Below are positions 25,785 through 36,222 of a stretch of 64,000 nucleotides of DNA, piece by piece. Both the position numbers and the translations under genes were made by a program. Origin of the DNA: Lachnospiraceae bacterium. GTDB lineage: Bacteria > Bacillota > Clostridia > Lachnospirales > Lachnospiraceae. The notes beneath the pieces were generated by a model that made no database searches, had not been told where the DNA came from, and saw only the letters and a list, made by a program, of their open reading frames with translations. The DNA lies in assembly GCA_009774625.1 (NCBI GenBank), contig VSOB01000004.1, positions 1 to 64,000 of the forward strand, given 5' to 3'. Every line of letters starts with the position of its first letter. The first letter of the stretch is position 1.

Positions 25785-26822
25785 ATGAAAAAATTACAGG
25801 TATTCAGCTTTTTCCTGTGTCTCGGTATACTCTGCGCACCGGTTTCCAGCCATGCCAACGAAGGTTTCTCCTGGGAAATGCTTTCAGATCAAACTGAGGA
25901 AGATGTATCTGACAGTCTGTTTGACGATGATTCTGAAACAGAAGATACACAGGCAGAGGACGATTCCGACGAAGAAGCAGACGAAAAAGAAACAAAAGAA
26001 AAGGATGAAGATAAGCCCTCCCTGAAAGGCAATTACCCTTCCGAAATTATATATTCCCAGTCGGAAATAGAAGAAATGATCGAAGAAAAATATGAAGAAC
26101 TGGAAGAAGCCTATCAGATCAAAGACCGTTTTAAAAAGACAAAAACCATTGATCAGATCGACTCCTTTATTCTGAACTTTTGTGGAGATCCACTCCATGA
26201 TAAAAAAATCGTCTTTCTGGGCGACAGCATCACTGCCGGAAACGGCGGCACTCTGACACCGGACGGCAGCGGTCTGGACTATACGAATTTTATTTCCAAA
26301 TATACTTCCGCCCGGATTATCAATCTGGGGATCGGGGGTGCCCCTTTTGAAGGAAATGATAACGACGATGCCCTTGTCCACCGCTATACGGATATCCCAA
26401 AAGATGCAGACATTATCGTCCTGTTCGCAGGCATCAACGATTTGTTTGCAGGCTCGGAAAACTTCGGTTCTCTGGAAGAGCTGGAAGAAGGCACCTATTG
26501 CGGCGACATTTACCAGACTTTCCGGCAGATAGACAAGCTGTATCCGCATGCGGATGTCCATGTGGTCATCACCTATCCCAACAAAATGGAGGACTACAAG
26601 GAGTTTGTCAATGAAAACTGGCAGGATTATGCCGATGTACAGATCGAGCTGGCCCAAAAATATGATTTTCATGTGATCAACCTGTACGAAGAGGGATTTA
26701 TGGACAGCGGGGATACCAAGATAAGAAATGCCTTTTTTAAGGATGACATCCATCCGGACGATCTGGGAAGTGAGATATTAGGCCGGCATATTCTGGTACA
26801 TCTCGTCAGGGACTATATTTAA
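25785..26822 (+). CDS. Secreted SGNH/GDSL hydrolase with an acidic linker
   Basis: A 345-residue exported esterase or deacetylase candidate. The signal peptide (residues 1-24, cut after HA) is followed by an extremely Asp/Glu-rich linker (about 34-75), a Glu/Lys helix region (80-125), and an SGNH domain from about 135. Catalytic blocks are visible: FLGDSITAG (nucleophile Ser), a glycine-rich GIGG loop, AGIND with the Asn, and a terminal DDIHPDD carrying Asp and His. The substrate (acetylated cell-wall or dietary polysaccharide) is a guess. ATG at 25785 is chosen because AAGGAGGT lies at 25771-25778; GTG at 25779 would touch that site. Confidence 0.82.
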   Translation: MKKLQVFSFFLCLGILCAPVSSHANEGFSWEMLSDQTEEDVSDSLFDDDSETEDTQAEDDSDEEADEKETKEKDEDKPSLKGNYPSEIIYSQSEIEEMIEEKYEELEEAYQIKDRFKKTKTIDQIDSFILNFCGDPLHDKKIVFLGDSITAGNGGTLTPDGSGLDYTNFISKYTSARIINLGIGGAPFEGNDNDDALVHRYTDIPKDADIIVLFAGINDLFAGSENFGSLEELEEGTYCGDIYQTFRQIDKLYPHADVHVVITYPNKMEDYKEFVNENWQDYADVQIELAQKYDFHVINLYEEGFMDSGDTKIRNAFFKDDIHPDDLGSEILGRHILVHLVRDYI

Positions 26823-26883
26823 TCCCATGAAACAATGGAAAATACGCCTGGCGAATCTTTTATTATCATAAATAACAGGCATT

Positions 26884-26928
26884 ATTTATCTGGCCGCAGA
26901 GCTTGCCTTTCTCTGCGGCCAGATAAAT
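26884..26928. terminator. Long bidirectional hairpin between convergent genes
   Basis: ATTTATCTGGCCGCAGAG (26884-26901) and CTCTGCGGCCAGATAAAT (26911-26928) form a perfect 18-bp stem around a nine-base loop. It lies between the SGNH gene and the DUF4132 gene, which converge. The flanks are AT-rich but have no clean T run. Confidence 0.6.
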
Positions 26929-26939
26929 TAATTCATAAA

Positions 26940-29900
26940 TTAACAACTTTTCCCCTTCATCTCTGTTTTCCAGTTTTCATTTTTATTTGTGCTGGTTGCA
27001 GTCGCTTTGGTTATCTGCCAGATCACTTCACTGAAATATCGTTCCGGCACCTCTGACAGAAGATATGCTTTTTTATCATCTGCCTCATCGTATACATAAC
27101 TGCCATGCTGCACACTGCCTGCCGGATAAAATATTATATTGTAAATAGTCACATCCTCATTGAGCCCGCCTACATAACTGCCTGAGAAATGCAGCTCTGC
27201 TCCCATACTGTTTTCCGGATCTTCACGATAATACGTATAAAATCCGCCTCCGTCCAGCACCGAACCACGATACCAGCCCAGCGCCGTCAGTTTACCGCTC
27301 AGCGAAAGGTCATTGACCACGATACCGCCGAAACGCTCCAGTGTCTTTCCGGCAGCCTCTTCTTTTGTCCTGCGGTATACACTGCGGGAAAGCTGCTCAA
27401 CAGGCTGGGTAATCTCATAGTCCTCCAACTGTTCTTTCCAGGCAGCACAGGATTCATCCGAAAGTTCGATCGGATGCACCAGGCCGATCCGGCCCGAATC
27501 CGGCAGTGTAAACTCCTCTTCCTCCTCTGTATTGAACGAACCATCTTCCATATAGCGAAAACTCTGCTGCAGACTGTGATTTTCATAGATACCCCAGATC
27601 AGCCCGATGGCAAACTGATGCATGATAGGATTCTGTACAAACAGTTCCTTCCAGGCAGAGATCTCCCACTCTCTGCCTACGGACAGCGCCAACTCCAGCC
27701 GGGTTTTCTGACTGGATACCGTAGCCTTCATCTGTTTTTTCATTTCTTTAAAGGCATCATAGGATGCTTTTGCCACCTCTTCCTGATCCCGTTTTCCCGG
27801 CGCCGGCATATTCTTTAACTTTTTGCCGCTTTCGTCAAATATCTCTATTTCCAGAGACGGCGTAATCGTAACCGTAAACTTGCGCTCTCCATAGTCAAAG
27901 ATTCTCTGCATCCTCTCATCAAAGCCAAGATCCGGGACAATCTTATCAGCCAGCTCTTCCCTGGAAAGGCCCAACTGAGACGCCGCAAACTCCAGTGCAG
28001 ATCCCGCAGCCGCTTTTACCTGTCTGAACTTAAATTTCCTGGCAATCCCGTCCACAATCAGAAGCGCCTGCGGCAGTGGATTCAGCGCCAATGCACAAAC
28101 CGCATCCGACGCAATGGCGCCTCTGGAATGTGCCGGCCATTCCTGAATCTGATGGTGCAGTTTACTGATAATTTCCGATCCGCCATGAATCGATACCGCA
28201 TAGAGCACCCATCGTTTCTTTGCTTCCGCACCTGCTTCCAGCCATTTGTCAAACAGTTCTCCCATATATACGGCAAGATCGGCTTCCGAAAGCGCCTCTG
28301 CCAGCAGTTTCGCTTCCTGGCTCACCCCCGGCTTTCCCATCGACGCATAACAGAGCAGAATCGCCTGCAGATACTCTTCTTCCGCCGGCTGCCCGTCCTT
28401 TCGGGCAACAGCAGAAAAAGGGGTCTGATAAGCCCAGGCCAATGTACGCTTTTTTCCGCCCCGGTGCACAGCCTTTACAATATCCGCCTGAGAAAGCTCT
28501 TTTGCAGCGCTCTTTCCGTCGGTAAACAATCCCTCCAGAAGCGCCCGCACCTTTCCGTTTTTTTCTTTTTCATACACTTCCTGCAAGGTCTTTTTATAGC
28601 CCTCTTCATCCCAGGTCAGCAGAGTGCGAACTGCTGCCTCCCGTTCTGCGGCTTTTTTAGAAGCCAGCAGTGCAAGCACACCCGTCTCCCATTCCCGATG
28701 ATTCTTCAGGATCTCCAAAAGTCTCTCCCGTACCTGTTTGGAACTGTCCTTACTGTAGGAAAGAATCTCTTCTCTGTTTTCTTCCCCGTCCAGCTCCAAT
28801 ACTTCCAGAGCAAAACACCGGCCCGATGCGTCCGCTTCCCTGAAAGCGGTCAACAACTCCTGTCTGTTTTCTTTCAGATATCCGCGGAAAATCGGTTTCA
28901 TCTCTTCTGTCAGCACAGACTTTCGATAAGTCAGAACTTCCTGTATCAGCATGGCCGCTTTTAACTGGCGAGTCATATCCAGTTTTTCCTGCTGCAGCAT
29001 CCGGAACACCAGTTTCACTTTTTCTTTCTTGATTTCTCCCCGTTCTGTCAAAAGATGATGAAATGCATAGGCCGCCTCCCGGAAAACGATCATAACCAGA
29101 CAGCGTCGGTAAAAATCATCCTGTCCATAGCTCTCCGCATACTGCTGCATCGCCTGATACTCCCCTGTTCCGGCATACCAGGAACGCCCCGCAAACTGCT
29201 CTGCCAGAGGATACAGACTTTCCACATCGCTTCTTCCCATCAGATACGCCTCTCCGTCCCTGCAGGACTGTATGGAATCCGGACAGAGTACCTTGACGAT
29301 CTGCTCCTGCCGCGTCTCTTTGCCTTTGCGGATCAATTCATGATAGAGCGCATCGTCCTTGCTTTTGATGATTTCCAGCAAAAGCGCGGCAGTTCCCAGA
29401 TCCGCCTCCTGATAACACTCCAGAAAAACATCCCGGTACATCATAAACTGCCCGGCCAAAAGATTCTTGACCTTTTTGTTTGCCGCCCACCCGATATACC
29501 ATTTCGTATCCATTCCAAACACCTGGTCAAAGCAGACGCCTCTTCCCCGCAGATCATAGCGCAGATCCATTTCGTCCATTGCAGTCAGCGCTGCCTTCTC
29601 ATCCACAGCCAGACAGACAGAAACCACATTTTTCAGACGCAGGGACAGTGTAAAATTTCCAAATGCACAGCCGCACAAAAGCCTCATCAAAAACGGACTG
29701 AATCTTTGTTTCCGGGCCATCGCTCTCACTTCATCGGTCACCTTATCACGATTGATAGCATCTGTTATCATATTTAGCTCCGCCTGGGCAATCCCTTTGG
29801 AAAACAGGTTTTCCAGACTGTCCACAATCAAATCCTCATAAGCAGTCAGCAGTTTCCTGTCCTCCTCAACCACAGTAAAAATCATACTGCGGTTTCCCGT

Positions 29901-30515
29901 TCCAAACAGTTTCGTCATTGACTGCAGCAGCGTTCCTCCGGACTTTTCGCCTCCTGTCCTGACAGACTCTTCCCGAAATCTTGCATCCGGATATTTTACC
30001 CAGAAATATGCCGTATACAAAATCAACAATCCATTGTCCGGACTGCTTTTATGATGGGTCATAGCCTTTCTGATCTGTGCCGGATCCCCTCCGGCAAGTT
30101 TTTTCAGACGCTCCATCATCAGGGTCCTGATCCAGAACTGGCTCTCCCCCACGTTCTCTGCCAGAATGGATATGGTCTGGTCTGCCGGGAAAATCTCCTG
30201 CGCATCATTTTTATATGCCAGTACATCCGAAGGAATCAGGCTGCTCATGGTGGATTTTCCCACTGCAAACAGCACTGCAAACAGCCTCTGTGCCTCTTTC
30301 GTCCTGCCTCTGTTTACCAGAGTACGGAAGAACGCTGAAAACTGCCTCCTGACATGGTCAGGCAACGCAGACAAATCCTGAAAGCCCAGCTTTTCCGGCG
30401 CCTCTCCCTCTCCCGTCAGATAATCCTGTACCATTTCGCTTTCCTGTTCCGGCAAGTGTAAGCTTTCCAAAAGCTCCATCATTTTCCGCATTTGAATGTC
30501 CTGCGGCTGCATCAT
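26940..30515 (-). CDS. DUF4132 protein, YehI-like (fifth gene of the MoxR-VWA operon)
   Basis: A 1191-residue predicted cytoplasmic protein of unknown function; no signal peptide or membrane helix. The N-terminal 900 residues look helical and repeat-like (HEAT-like character, with several LLxxKKAAEREAAVRTLL-type helix pairs near 660-700). The C-terminal 300 residues carry the DUF4132 pattern: a beta region, then SGKLTALGWYRGSVLDGGGFY, and a conserved end with ELHFSGSYVGGLNEDVTIYNI. From memory, E. coli YehI has this domain and about this length. ATG overlaps the SWIM gene stop by four bases. Last gene of a tight operon and probably an effector or target-binding subunit; that is inference. Confidence 0.72.
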   Translation of the reverse strand: MMQPQDIQMRKMMELLESLHLPEQESEMVQDYLTGEGEAPEKLGFQDLSALPDHVRRQFSAFFRTLVNRGRTKEAQRLFAVLFAVGKSTMSSLIPSDVLAYKNDAQEIFPADQTISILAENVGESQFWIRTLMMERLKKLAGGDPAQIRKAMTHHKSSPDNGLLILYTAYFWVKYPDARFREESVRTGGEKSGGTLLQSMTKLFGTGNRSMIFTVVEEDRKLLTAYEDLIVDSLENLFSKGIAQAELNMITDAINRDKVTDEVRAMARKQRFSPFLMRLLCGCAFGNFTLSLRLKNVVSVCLAVDEKAALTAMDEMDLRYDLRGRGVCFDQVFGMDTKWYIGWAANKKVKNLLAGQFMMYRDVFLECYQEADLGTAALLLEIIKSKDDALYHELIRKGKETRQEQIVKVLCPDSIQSCRDGEAYLMGRSDVESLYPLAEQFAGRSWYAGTGEYQAMQQYAESYGQDDFYRRCLVMIVFREAAYAFHHLLTERGEIKKEKVKLVFRMLQQEKLDMTRQLKAAMLIQEVLTYRKSVLTEEMKPIFRGYLKENRQELLTAFREADASGRCFALEVLELDGEENREEILSYSKDSSKQVRERLLEILKNHREWETGVLALLASKKAAEREAAVRTLLTWDEEGYKKTLQEVYEKEKNGKVRALLEGLFTDGKSAAKELSQADIVKAVHRGGKKRTLAWAYQTPFSAVARKDGQPAEEEYLQAILLCYASMGKPGVSQEAKLLAEALSEADLAVYMGELFDKWLEAGAEAKKRWVLYAVSIHGGSEIISKLHHQIQEWPAHSRGAIASDAVCALALNPLPQALLIVDGIARKFKFRQVKAAAGSALEFAASQLGLSREELADKIVPDLGFDERMQRIFDYGERKFTVTITPSLEIEIFDESGKKLKNMPAPGKRDQEEVAKASYDAFKEMKKQMKATVSSQKTRLELALSVGREWEISAWKELFVQNPIMHQFAIGLIWGIYENHSLQQSFRYMEDGSFNTEEEEEFTLPDSGRIGLVHPIELSDESCAAWKEQLEDYEITQPVEQLSRSVYRRTKEEAAGKTLERFGGIVVNDLSLSGKLTALGWYRGSVLDGGGFYTYYREDPENSMGAELHFSGSYVGGLNEDVTIYNIIFYPAGSVQHGSYVYDEADDKKAYLLSEVPERYFSEVIWQITKATATSTNKNENWKTEMKGKSC

Positions 30516-32731
30516 AATCCTGTTCCTCCTCTGTAATATTCATAGGCTTCATCCCATCGTATCTTCTGCCCGCAAAGATACAGATATCTGTTTATCTTCC
30601 CATACAGCGCCGCTGCATCGTCCTCTTCTGTCCGTGTCCTGTGTCTGCGCATGGAAATTGCCTCCCACAGAGCCGTTACCATTTCCGACAAACCAGTCAG
30701 TCCGTATGCCTCTGCCGTATCCTTCATTTTTCCAAGCGCCTCCAAAGTATCGTCGTGGACGGTATTCAGTCCGCTCTGACAGAGTTCTTCCATCAGCCCG
30801 GCCGCTTCTTTTGTCACTTCCCGGACAGCCGACACCCCTCCTACGTCCATCTGCGGATATGTAATCTGCCCATCCTGCTGTATCCCCGACACCTCTGCCA
30901 TCTCCTTTTCCTCAAACAAAGCCAGGGGATACATATGGATCCTGCCGTTCTTTAAATAAATTTTCCCCAGAAAACAGGGAGGTTTTCGTTCCGCTTTCTC
31001 TGCATCCGACAGATCCCGGCGCCACTTTTTGATATACCGTTCCAAATAGCGTATGGTATCTGATTCCCGTTTCGAATAGGCTACCTCCACGATCAGTTCC
31101 CGGCCTGCCCGGTCCAGAAGCGGCAGCGTAAACAACTGCCTGGTATCCGAAAAATCCGGCACACCGAAATCGGCAGGCCGGACAAAAGCCAGTTCCGGCC
31201 GCTTTTCCGGCAGACCATCCTGTGCCTCTCCCGTTTCTTCTCCGGTATCCCTTCCCCTGATCCGCTCGGTAAACAGTGTAAGAAAATCGTCATAATACCA
31301 GGAAGCCAGCAGCTCGTTTGAAAACTTCCGCCCACCTGCCGTCTCTGCTCTGCTCTCCCCGGATGCAGAAAGCCTTCCCCGTTCGTCCACTCTGGCTCCT
31401 TTCAGACAAATCCTGACCGATGCCAGCTCTTCTAATGTAAGCGAAAGTCCCCAGGGAGCCTGACTCTTGCCGTTTCCCTGGAATCTGCGGCTCCCTTCAT
31501 AAAAGACCGGCCTGGCATTGGTATAGGTATACCACTTCTGTTCCTTTTCATCCAGAAAATAAACCGTCTCCCCTGCGTATCCGGATCTGCTTTCAAAAGA
31601 CTCCAGTACAATACCTGTCAGAGCCAGCTCTCCGGCCACCTGATACCGACCGCGAAAGCTCCCCGCATACGCGGCGATTTCCTCTGACTCTCTGGCTTCC
31701 AGTACAAAGCATACCACTGCGTAAAGCTCCGTCAACTGCCGGATCCATTCCTGAATCCGAAAAGAGGCCGCTCTCCTGAAGTAACTACTGCAGGTTTTCC
31801 GAAGCGCCCGGAAGCTGCTTTCAAACCGGGCCAGACCCGCATTGTGACCGATAATTGCCATCCGCTCCATATCCTGCATCACTTCCGGCGCTGCTCTGGC
31901 CAGGCCCGTATCCAGCAGTACTTCCAGAAATCTCTTCATCGATCCGGCCGCCTCTTTCACCAGTGCAGGATCCCATTCCGGCTGCTGCTGCGCTTCCTGT
32001 TCCAGTTCCTGTGCCGTCAGCATACCGGCCTGATACTGACACCATAAAATCGCAGCCGCTTTATGGGCACAGAGTTCTTTTTTATGACAGGTGCAACTGG
32101 CATAGTCAAGCGGGGACAAGAGTTTTACCGTAAATTCCTGTCCGGGAAGCGGTACGGTAATCACGGAAGTCTCCCGGATCTTTGGACGGGCTCCTGCCTG
32201 AACCTGCTCTGCAAACTGCCGGAAATACCGGCTTCCCATCACCCTTCTGGCTTTCTGCACAGAAAAGGAGCGTATCTCCTGCCAGAGAACCGTGTTTCCT
32301 GCCGGGGATGCTTCACTGCCCGCTTCCTCCACAGCTCCGGCCTGTATGTTCACGCCGTCAGTCCCCTCTGTATCTCCCTGGATTTCCAAAGACGTCCTAT
32401 CTATACTTGTTCCCGCTTCTGGCTTTGTGCTTCCGGCGCCATCTCCCAGCTCCTTCTTCAGTACAAGCAATGCCTGCACCACATGACGGCAGATACTTCT
32501 GGAAGGACAGGTACATTTACTCTCTCCCAATGGACTGCATATTGTTACGGTTTCTGATCCTACCAGCACTTTTGCTTCATCGGCTACGCTGCAGACCTTT
32601 GCCTCCACCGTTTCCATATCCTTATGTGCCCGTTTGACAATGCCTTTATTGGACAGTCCGATCAGATATTCCTCATCTGTCTCCGCCAATATCTGTTTTA
32701 AATCCCTCATCCCATTATTTTCCCCATCCAC
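30512..32731 (-). CDS. Double SWIM zinc-finger protein, YehQ-like
   Basis: A 739-residue predicted cytoplasmic protein. Two SWIM-type zinc-binding motifs (CxC...CxH) are visible: KCTCPSRSICRHVVQALL near residues 72-90 and SCTCHKKELCAHKAAAIL near 209-226. SWIM fingers bind DNA or protein. The rest is mixed helical with no recognised domain. An internal ATG at 32710 (Met 8) overlaps the VWA stop in an ATGA junction and may be the true start; the longer start has GGAG close upstream. The next gene overlaps by four bases. Function unknown; gene neighbourhood matches the E. coli yeh cluster. Confidence 0.78.
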   Translation of the reverse strand: MDGENNGMRDLKQILAETDEEYLIGLSNKGIVKRAHKDMETVEAKVCSVADEAKVLVGSETVTICSPLGESKCTCPSRSICRHVVQALLVLKKELGDGAGSTKPEAGTSIDRTSLEIQGDTEGTDGVNIQAGAVEEAGSEASPAGNTVLWQEIRSFSVQKARRVMGSRYFRQFAEQVQAGARPKIRETSVITVPLPGQEFTVKLLSPLDYASCTCHKKELCAHKAAAILWCQYQAGMLTAQELEQEAQQQPEWDPALVKEAAGSMKRFLEVLLDTGLARAAPEVMQDMERMAIIGHNAGLARFESSFRALRKTCSSYFRRAASFRIQEWIRQLTELYAVVCFVLEARESEEIAAYAGSFRGRYQVAGELALTGIVLESFESRSGYAGETVYFLDEKEQKWYTYTNARPVFYEGSRRFQGNGKSQAPWGLSLTLEELASVRICLKGARVDERGRLSASGESRAETAGGRKFSNELLASWYYDDFLTLFTERIRGRDTGEETGEAQDGLPEKRPELAFVRPADFGVPDFSDTRQLFTLPLLDRAGRELIVEVAYSKRESDTIRYLERYIKKWRRDLSDAEKAERKPPCFLGKIYLKNGRIHMYPLALFEEKEMAEVSGIQQDGQITYPQMDVGGVSAVREVTKEAAGLMEELCQSGLNTVHDDTLEALGKMKDTAEAYGLTGLSEMVTALWEAISMRRHRTRTEEDDAAALYGKINRYLYLCGQKIRWDEAYEYYRGGTGL

Positions 32732-33834
32732 TCCGAAAGCTGCTCCGGTGTCATGGCCCCCACATGTGCCCCCATACCGGCCAGCATCGCAGCCGCATTT
32801 TTATCATAGTTAGGCTTTGCATCCATATCCAGCGCCGTCAGGACCAGCAGTCTGGCGCCGCTCTCTATGATCCCTCTGCTGACGGAATAAAGATTCTGGT
32901 ATCCGCCGCCCTCATACAGGTCCGTAATCAGAATCAGCAATGTGCGGTCCGGAAACTCGATCAATCCTTCACAATACTGCAACGCTCCGGCAATATTGGT
33001 ACCGCCGCCAAGCTGAATGCTCATCAGCGTTTCCACAGGATCCTCCACATATCCGCTTAAATCCACGACGCTGGTATCAAATATTACCAATTTGGTTTCC
33101 AGCATAGGCAGTCTGGCAAATATCCCGGCCATAACCGCACTGTGAATCACGGAATCCAGCATGGATCCGCTTTCATCCACACAGATAATCACCCGCCACT
33201 TATGATACCGTTTCAGCCTGGAATGAAAATACACATCCTGTAAAATCATCTGCTGGCTGTCTTTATCATAATGCTTCAGATTCATACGGATCGTTTTTTT
33301 CATATCCAGATTCCGGGCACAGGCCACCGGACTGCTGGAGTTCTTATCCAGTCTGCCGGTCAGATGTCGGCGCATATCCCGTTCCATTTTCTCCATCAGC
33401 TCCTGCGCCACCTTCCGGACTATCTCCCTGGCCAACGCCAGCACTTCGCCCTTCATCATATGTTTAAATTCCAGAATGGTCTTTAACAGCGCCTGACTCG
33501 GCTCCATCTTCCTGAGCACCTCCGGATCGGTCAAAAGCTCTTTCATCCCATACTGCTCCAGTGCATGGCGCTCCATAATCTCCACAGTCTGTCTGGGAAA
33601 TAACTTTCTGATTTTCTCTATCCAGGAAGGCACCGTAAGACTGGAACCGTCCCGGCCGCCTGTCCTGTCTTTTCTGATATCCTGTTCTTCCCCATACTCC
33701 CGGTCATACAGATAGTCCAGCACATCTTCCATTTCCAGATAACGCAGGTTATTTTCCGTAAACCCGATCTGTCCCTGTGCATACTTTCCCAGCATCAGCC
33801 GCCACCTGTTTAAAACCTCCTGATCGTCTGTCAT
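32707..33834 (-). CDS. VWA-domain protein, YehP-like partner of the MoxR ATPase
   Basis: A 375-residue predicted cytoplasmic protein. The helical N-terminal half (1-205) is followed by a von Willebrand A domain (about 215-370) with an intact MIDAS: DESGS (DxSxS), the Thr in GGGTN, and the Asp of ITDLYEGG. MoxR-type AAA ATPases usually act with VWA proteins whose metal site binds the client. Sits three bases after the DUF5682-like gene and overlaps the SWIM gene by 25 bases, so expression is tightly coupled. Confidence 0.86.
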   Translation of the reverse strand: MTDDQEVLNRWRLMLGKYAQGQIGFTENNLRYLEMEDVLDYLYDREYGEEQDIRKDRTGGRDGSSLTVPSWIEKIRKLFPRQTVEIMERHALEQYGMKELLTDPEVLRKMEPSQALLKTILEFKHMMKGEVLALAREIVRKVAQELMEKMERDMRRHLTGRLDKNSSSPVACARNLDMKKTIRMNLKHYDKDSQQMILQDVYFHSRLKRYHKWRVIICVDESGSMLDSVIHSAVMAGIFARLPMLETKLVIFDTSVVDLSGYVEDPVETLMSIQLGGGTNIAGALQYCEGLIEFPDRTLLILITDLYEGGGYQNLYSVSRGIIESGARLLVLTALDMDAKPNYDKNAAAMLAGMGAHVGAMTPEQLSEWMGKIMG

Positions 33835-33837
33835 TGC

Positions 33838-36222
33838 TCAATCCTTCCACATTGCCATCACATAAGCATCCAGCTCTTTGCCATACGTATACCATCCGGG
33901 CAGAACCTCTTTGGCCCTTTGCAGCGCTTCCCCCGTCTTTCCATGCAGCCCGGCCGCCATCTCAGCGATCCGGTCAATCTCACCCGGTGTGAAATACCCA
34001 AACGCCATACGCAGCTCCGGCAGCAGTTCCATAAATTCCGTTCCTTCCACACTGCCCAGAAAATGATCCAGCATCCCGGTAAACTGACTGCCGATAAACA
34101 CAAGGTCCCGCGCCGTAAAAAACAGGCCCCTGAAAAACCGGGCAATTTTCAAAAGCTGTTCATGGGTCCCCAGCAGATAGCTGCGGCAGGCTCCCGCCGC
34201 ATCTTCCGATGTTTCTCTGCCGCTGCCATAGAGAATCCCGTGGATGCATCCGTCCAGGCCCGGATGCAGCTGGGTATCCTGTTCCATCACGGTCAACGCT
34301 TCAAAAAACATCTCCTGCAGGCTCCTGCATTCATGCCCGGTTATCTGATACAACAGCTTGCATGCATTCATACACTTCTCACTGTCCTCATCCCTGATCC
34401 GTGTCATGGAGGGCAGACATGTAATCAGCTTCTGACAGCACATCATCGTCAATCCATCCAACTCCAAATGTGTTCTGTACAGGCCCTGCAGCCGCTGCAT
34501 ATCCAGAAAATACTGCAGCGCCCTTGTCAGAGAATAGAAATCAGCATCCTGCAGCAGCAATTCATGTACCCGCTGATAAACCGGCTCCATCTGTACTTCC
34601 AGCCCCATTTCAAACACCTGTGTCAGCAGCATCGCTCCGGTCCCCGCATCCATATCCTGCTGCAGCCTTTGTTTTGTCATACTGACCGCCGCCTCCTCGA
34701 CAGTGCCCCCATATACGGAAACATCGATCAAAGCCGCCGACACCTGTGTATTCCATTTATATTTCCAAATCTCCCGGATCAGATTATGGTCTTTTTTCTG
34801 CTGCAGATTGGGGCCTTTGATCCTTCTGGCAAATCCGGTCTGCAAAAATACCACCCTCTGCAAAAACATACTCATACATCGATGCTTTTCTACAGCAAAC
34901 AAAGACAATGTCACTTCTGATTCCAGGACTGAGCGGGACTTTATCCCAAAGCGTTTACACTGAATCTCAAAATCACATATAATTGGCGGTACGGCGGCAT
35001 CTTTGCCCAGCTTTCCCATCTGCCTGCCCGTCATCTGTTCCTTCAGAATCCGAAGGGGCTGATCTGTAGCCAGATTACATTCTCCTTTGATAAAAGCCGA
35101 AAGCACCGCATCTCTCAGCTCATATGCTCCCGGTTCCGGTTTTCCCCGCAGCGCAGCCAGGCCATCCGCCATCTGCAATGCACAGATTTCATCATAAGTA
35201 GATAAAAGCTCTGATTTTCTCCGCACTGCCTTTCCTGTCGTCACAAGCATATCCAACACTGTTTCATGATAGGGAAAAGCGCCCGGTTCCAATCCCTCCC
35301 ATATCTTCTGATAAAACCCGGGACAGGGCATACCGCTGGCATATCCGTTTAAAGCATCCGCGGCCTCCATTGAATAGGGCATAATATATACTTCCTGATC
35401 TTCCGCTCCGATCCGTTTTTTCTGCAAATCTGATTTCTGCTCTCCGGAAACAAGAGATTTCAGCCCCGCCGTATGAAATCCGCCTGTCACCACAACAATC
35501 CGCCTGCAGGCATCACTGCCTGCCTTTTCGCCTCTTACAGACAATCTTTTCGCATGCTCCAGAATCCGGGCCGCCATAAAGGCTTCCCGTTCCAGACAGC
35601 CCTCTGCCTCCAACGCCTCCTGCGGCGTGTCCCTCCTGGCCAGTTCACAATAAGTACTCAAGTGGGAAAACCAGGTTTCACTGGTTTCCCGTATTCCTCT
35701 GATTTCAAAATATTTTTCCCAAAATTCATCAAAGCTGCGAAGGCCTGCTTTTTCACAAAGCTGCTGCAGATATCTGTTTCTGGAAAGCAGATAGTCGTCG
35801 TTATAATTGGGTTTCTCCACATCCTGCAACAAGCCCCTTCCCTGTCTGGTAGCAGCCAGGATCTCCGCATAAGGCAAATCAATAAAAGCCGTCTCAATGC
35901 CCAGCTTCCCGCCTTCCCGCAGCGCCACCAGCTCCGGCGAATAGTCCAGAAACGGATAATAGCATCTGTAATGCCCTTTTTCCCCGGAAATACGCCCCAT
36001 CCTGTCCCGGTAAGAATAATATACCGAAAACGGCGCCTTTGTCTCCTCATCCGTCATGAGCGGAATCAGCTCATTGGCATTGCAGGGTCCTTCCACAAGA
36101 AGCAAAGCCGGACGCAGCTCTTCTATCACCTGTTTCACATGCCAGGCACAGGCCGGGCTGTGATGCCGGATCGGAAGAAATGTTATTTCAACCATTTCTT
36201 TGCTTCGTAATATTGTTTCCAT
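33838..36222 (-). CDS. DUF5682-like protein, YehM-like
   Basis: A 794-residue protein of unknown function. Near the N-terminus it has LPIRHHSPACAWHVK and LLVEGPCNANELI, the conserved IRHHSPA block and EGP motif of this family, and later an HxxG-type GGFHTAGL segment at about 260. These His and Glu residues suggest a metal or nucleotide-dependent hydrolase fold related to the TraB/EreA-like group, but that is only a guess. In other bacteria this family accompanies MoxR, VWA and SWIM genes. It overlaps the ATPase gene by 40 bases with the first ATG, or 13 bases if Met 10 (36195) is used. Confidence 0.7.
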   Translation of the reverse strand: METILRSKEMVEITFLPIRHHSPACAWHVKQVIEELRPALLLVEGPCNANELIPLMTDEETKAPFSVYYSYRDRMGRISGEKGHYRCYYPFLDYSPELVALREGGKLGIETAFIDLPYAEILAATRQGRGLLQDVEKPNYNDDYLLSRNRYLQQLCEKAGLRSFDEFWEKYFEIRGIRETSETWFSHLSTYCELARRDTPQEALEAEGCLEREAFMAARILEHAKRLSVRGEKAGSDACRRIVVVTGGFHTAGLKSLVSGEQKSDLQKKRIGAEDQEVYIMPYSMEAADALNGYASGMPCPGFYQKIWEGLEPGAFPYHETVLDMLVTTGKAVRRKSELLSTYDEICALQMADGLAALRGKPEPGAYELRDAVLSAFIKGECNLATDQPLRILKEQMTGRQMGKLGKDAAVPPIICDFEIQCKRFGIKSRSVLESEVTLSLFAVEKHRCMSMFLQRVVFLQTGFARRIKGPNLQQKKDHNLIREIWKYKWNTQVSAALIDVSVYGGTVEEAAVSMTKQRLQQDMDAGTGAMLLTQVFEMGLEVQMEPVYQRVHELLLQDADFYSLTRALQYFLDMQRLQGLYRTHLELDGLTMMCCQKLITCLPSMTRIRDEDSEKCMNACKLLYQITGHECRSLQEMFFEALTVMEQDTQLHPGLDGCIHGILYGSGRETSEDAAGACRSYLLGTHEQLLKIARFFRGLFFTARDLVFIGSQFTGMLDHFLGSVEGTEFMELLPELRMAFGYFTPGEIDRIAEMAAGLHGKTGEALQRAKEVLPGWYTYGKELDAYVMAMWKD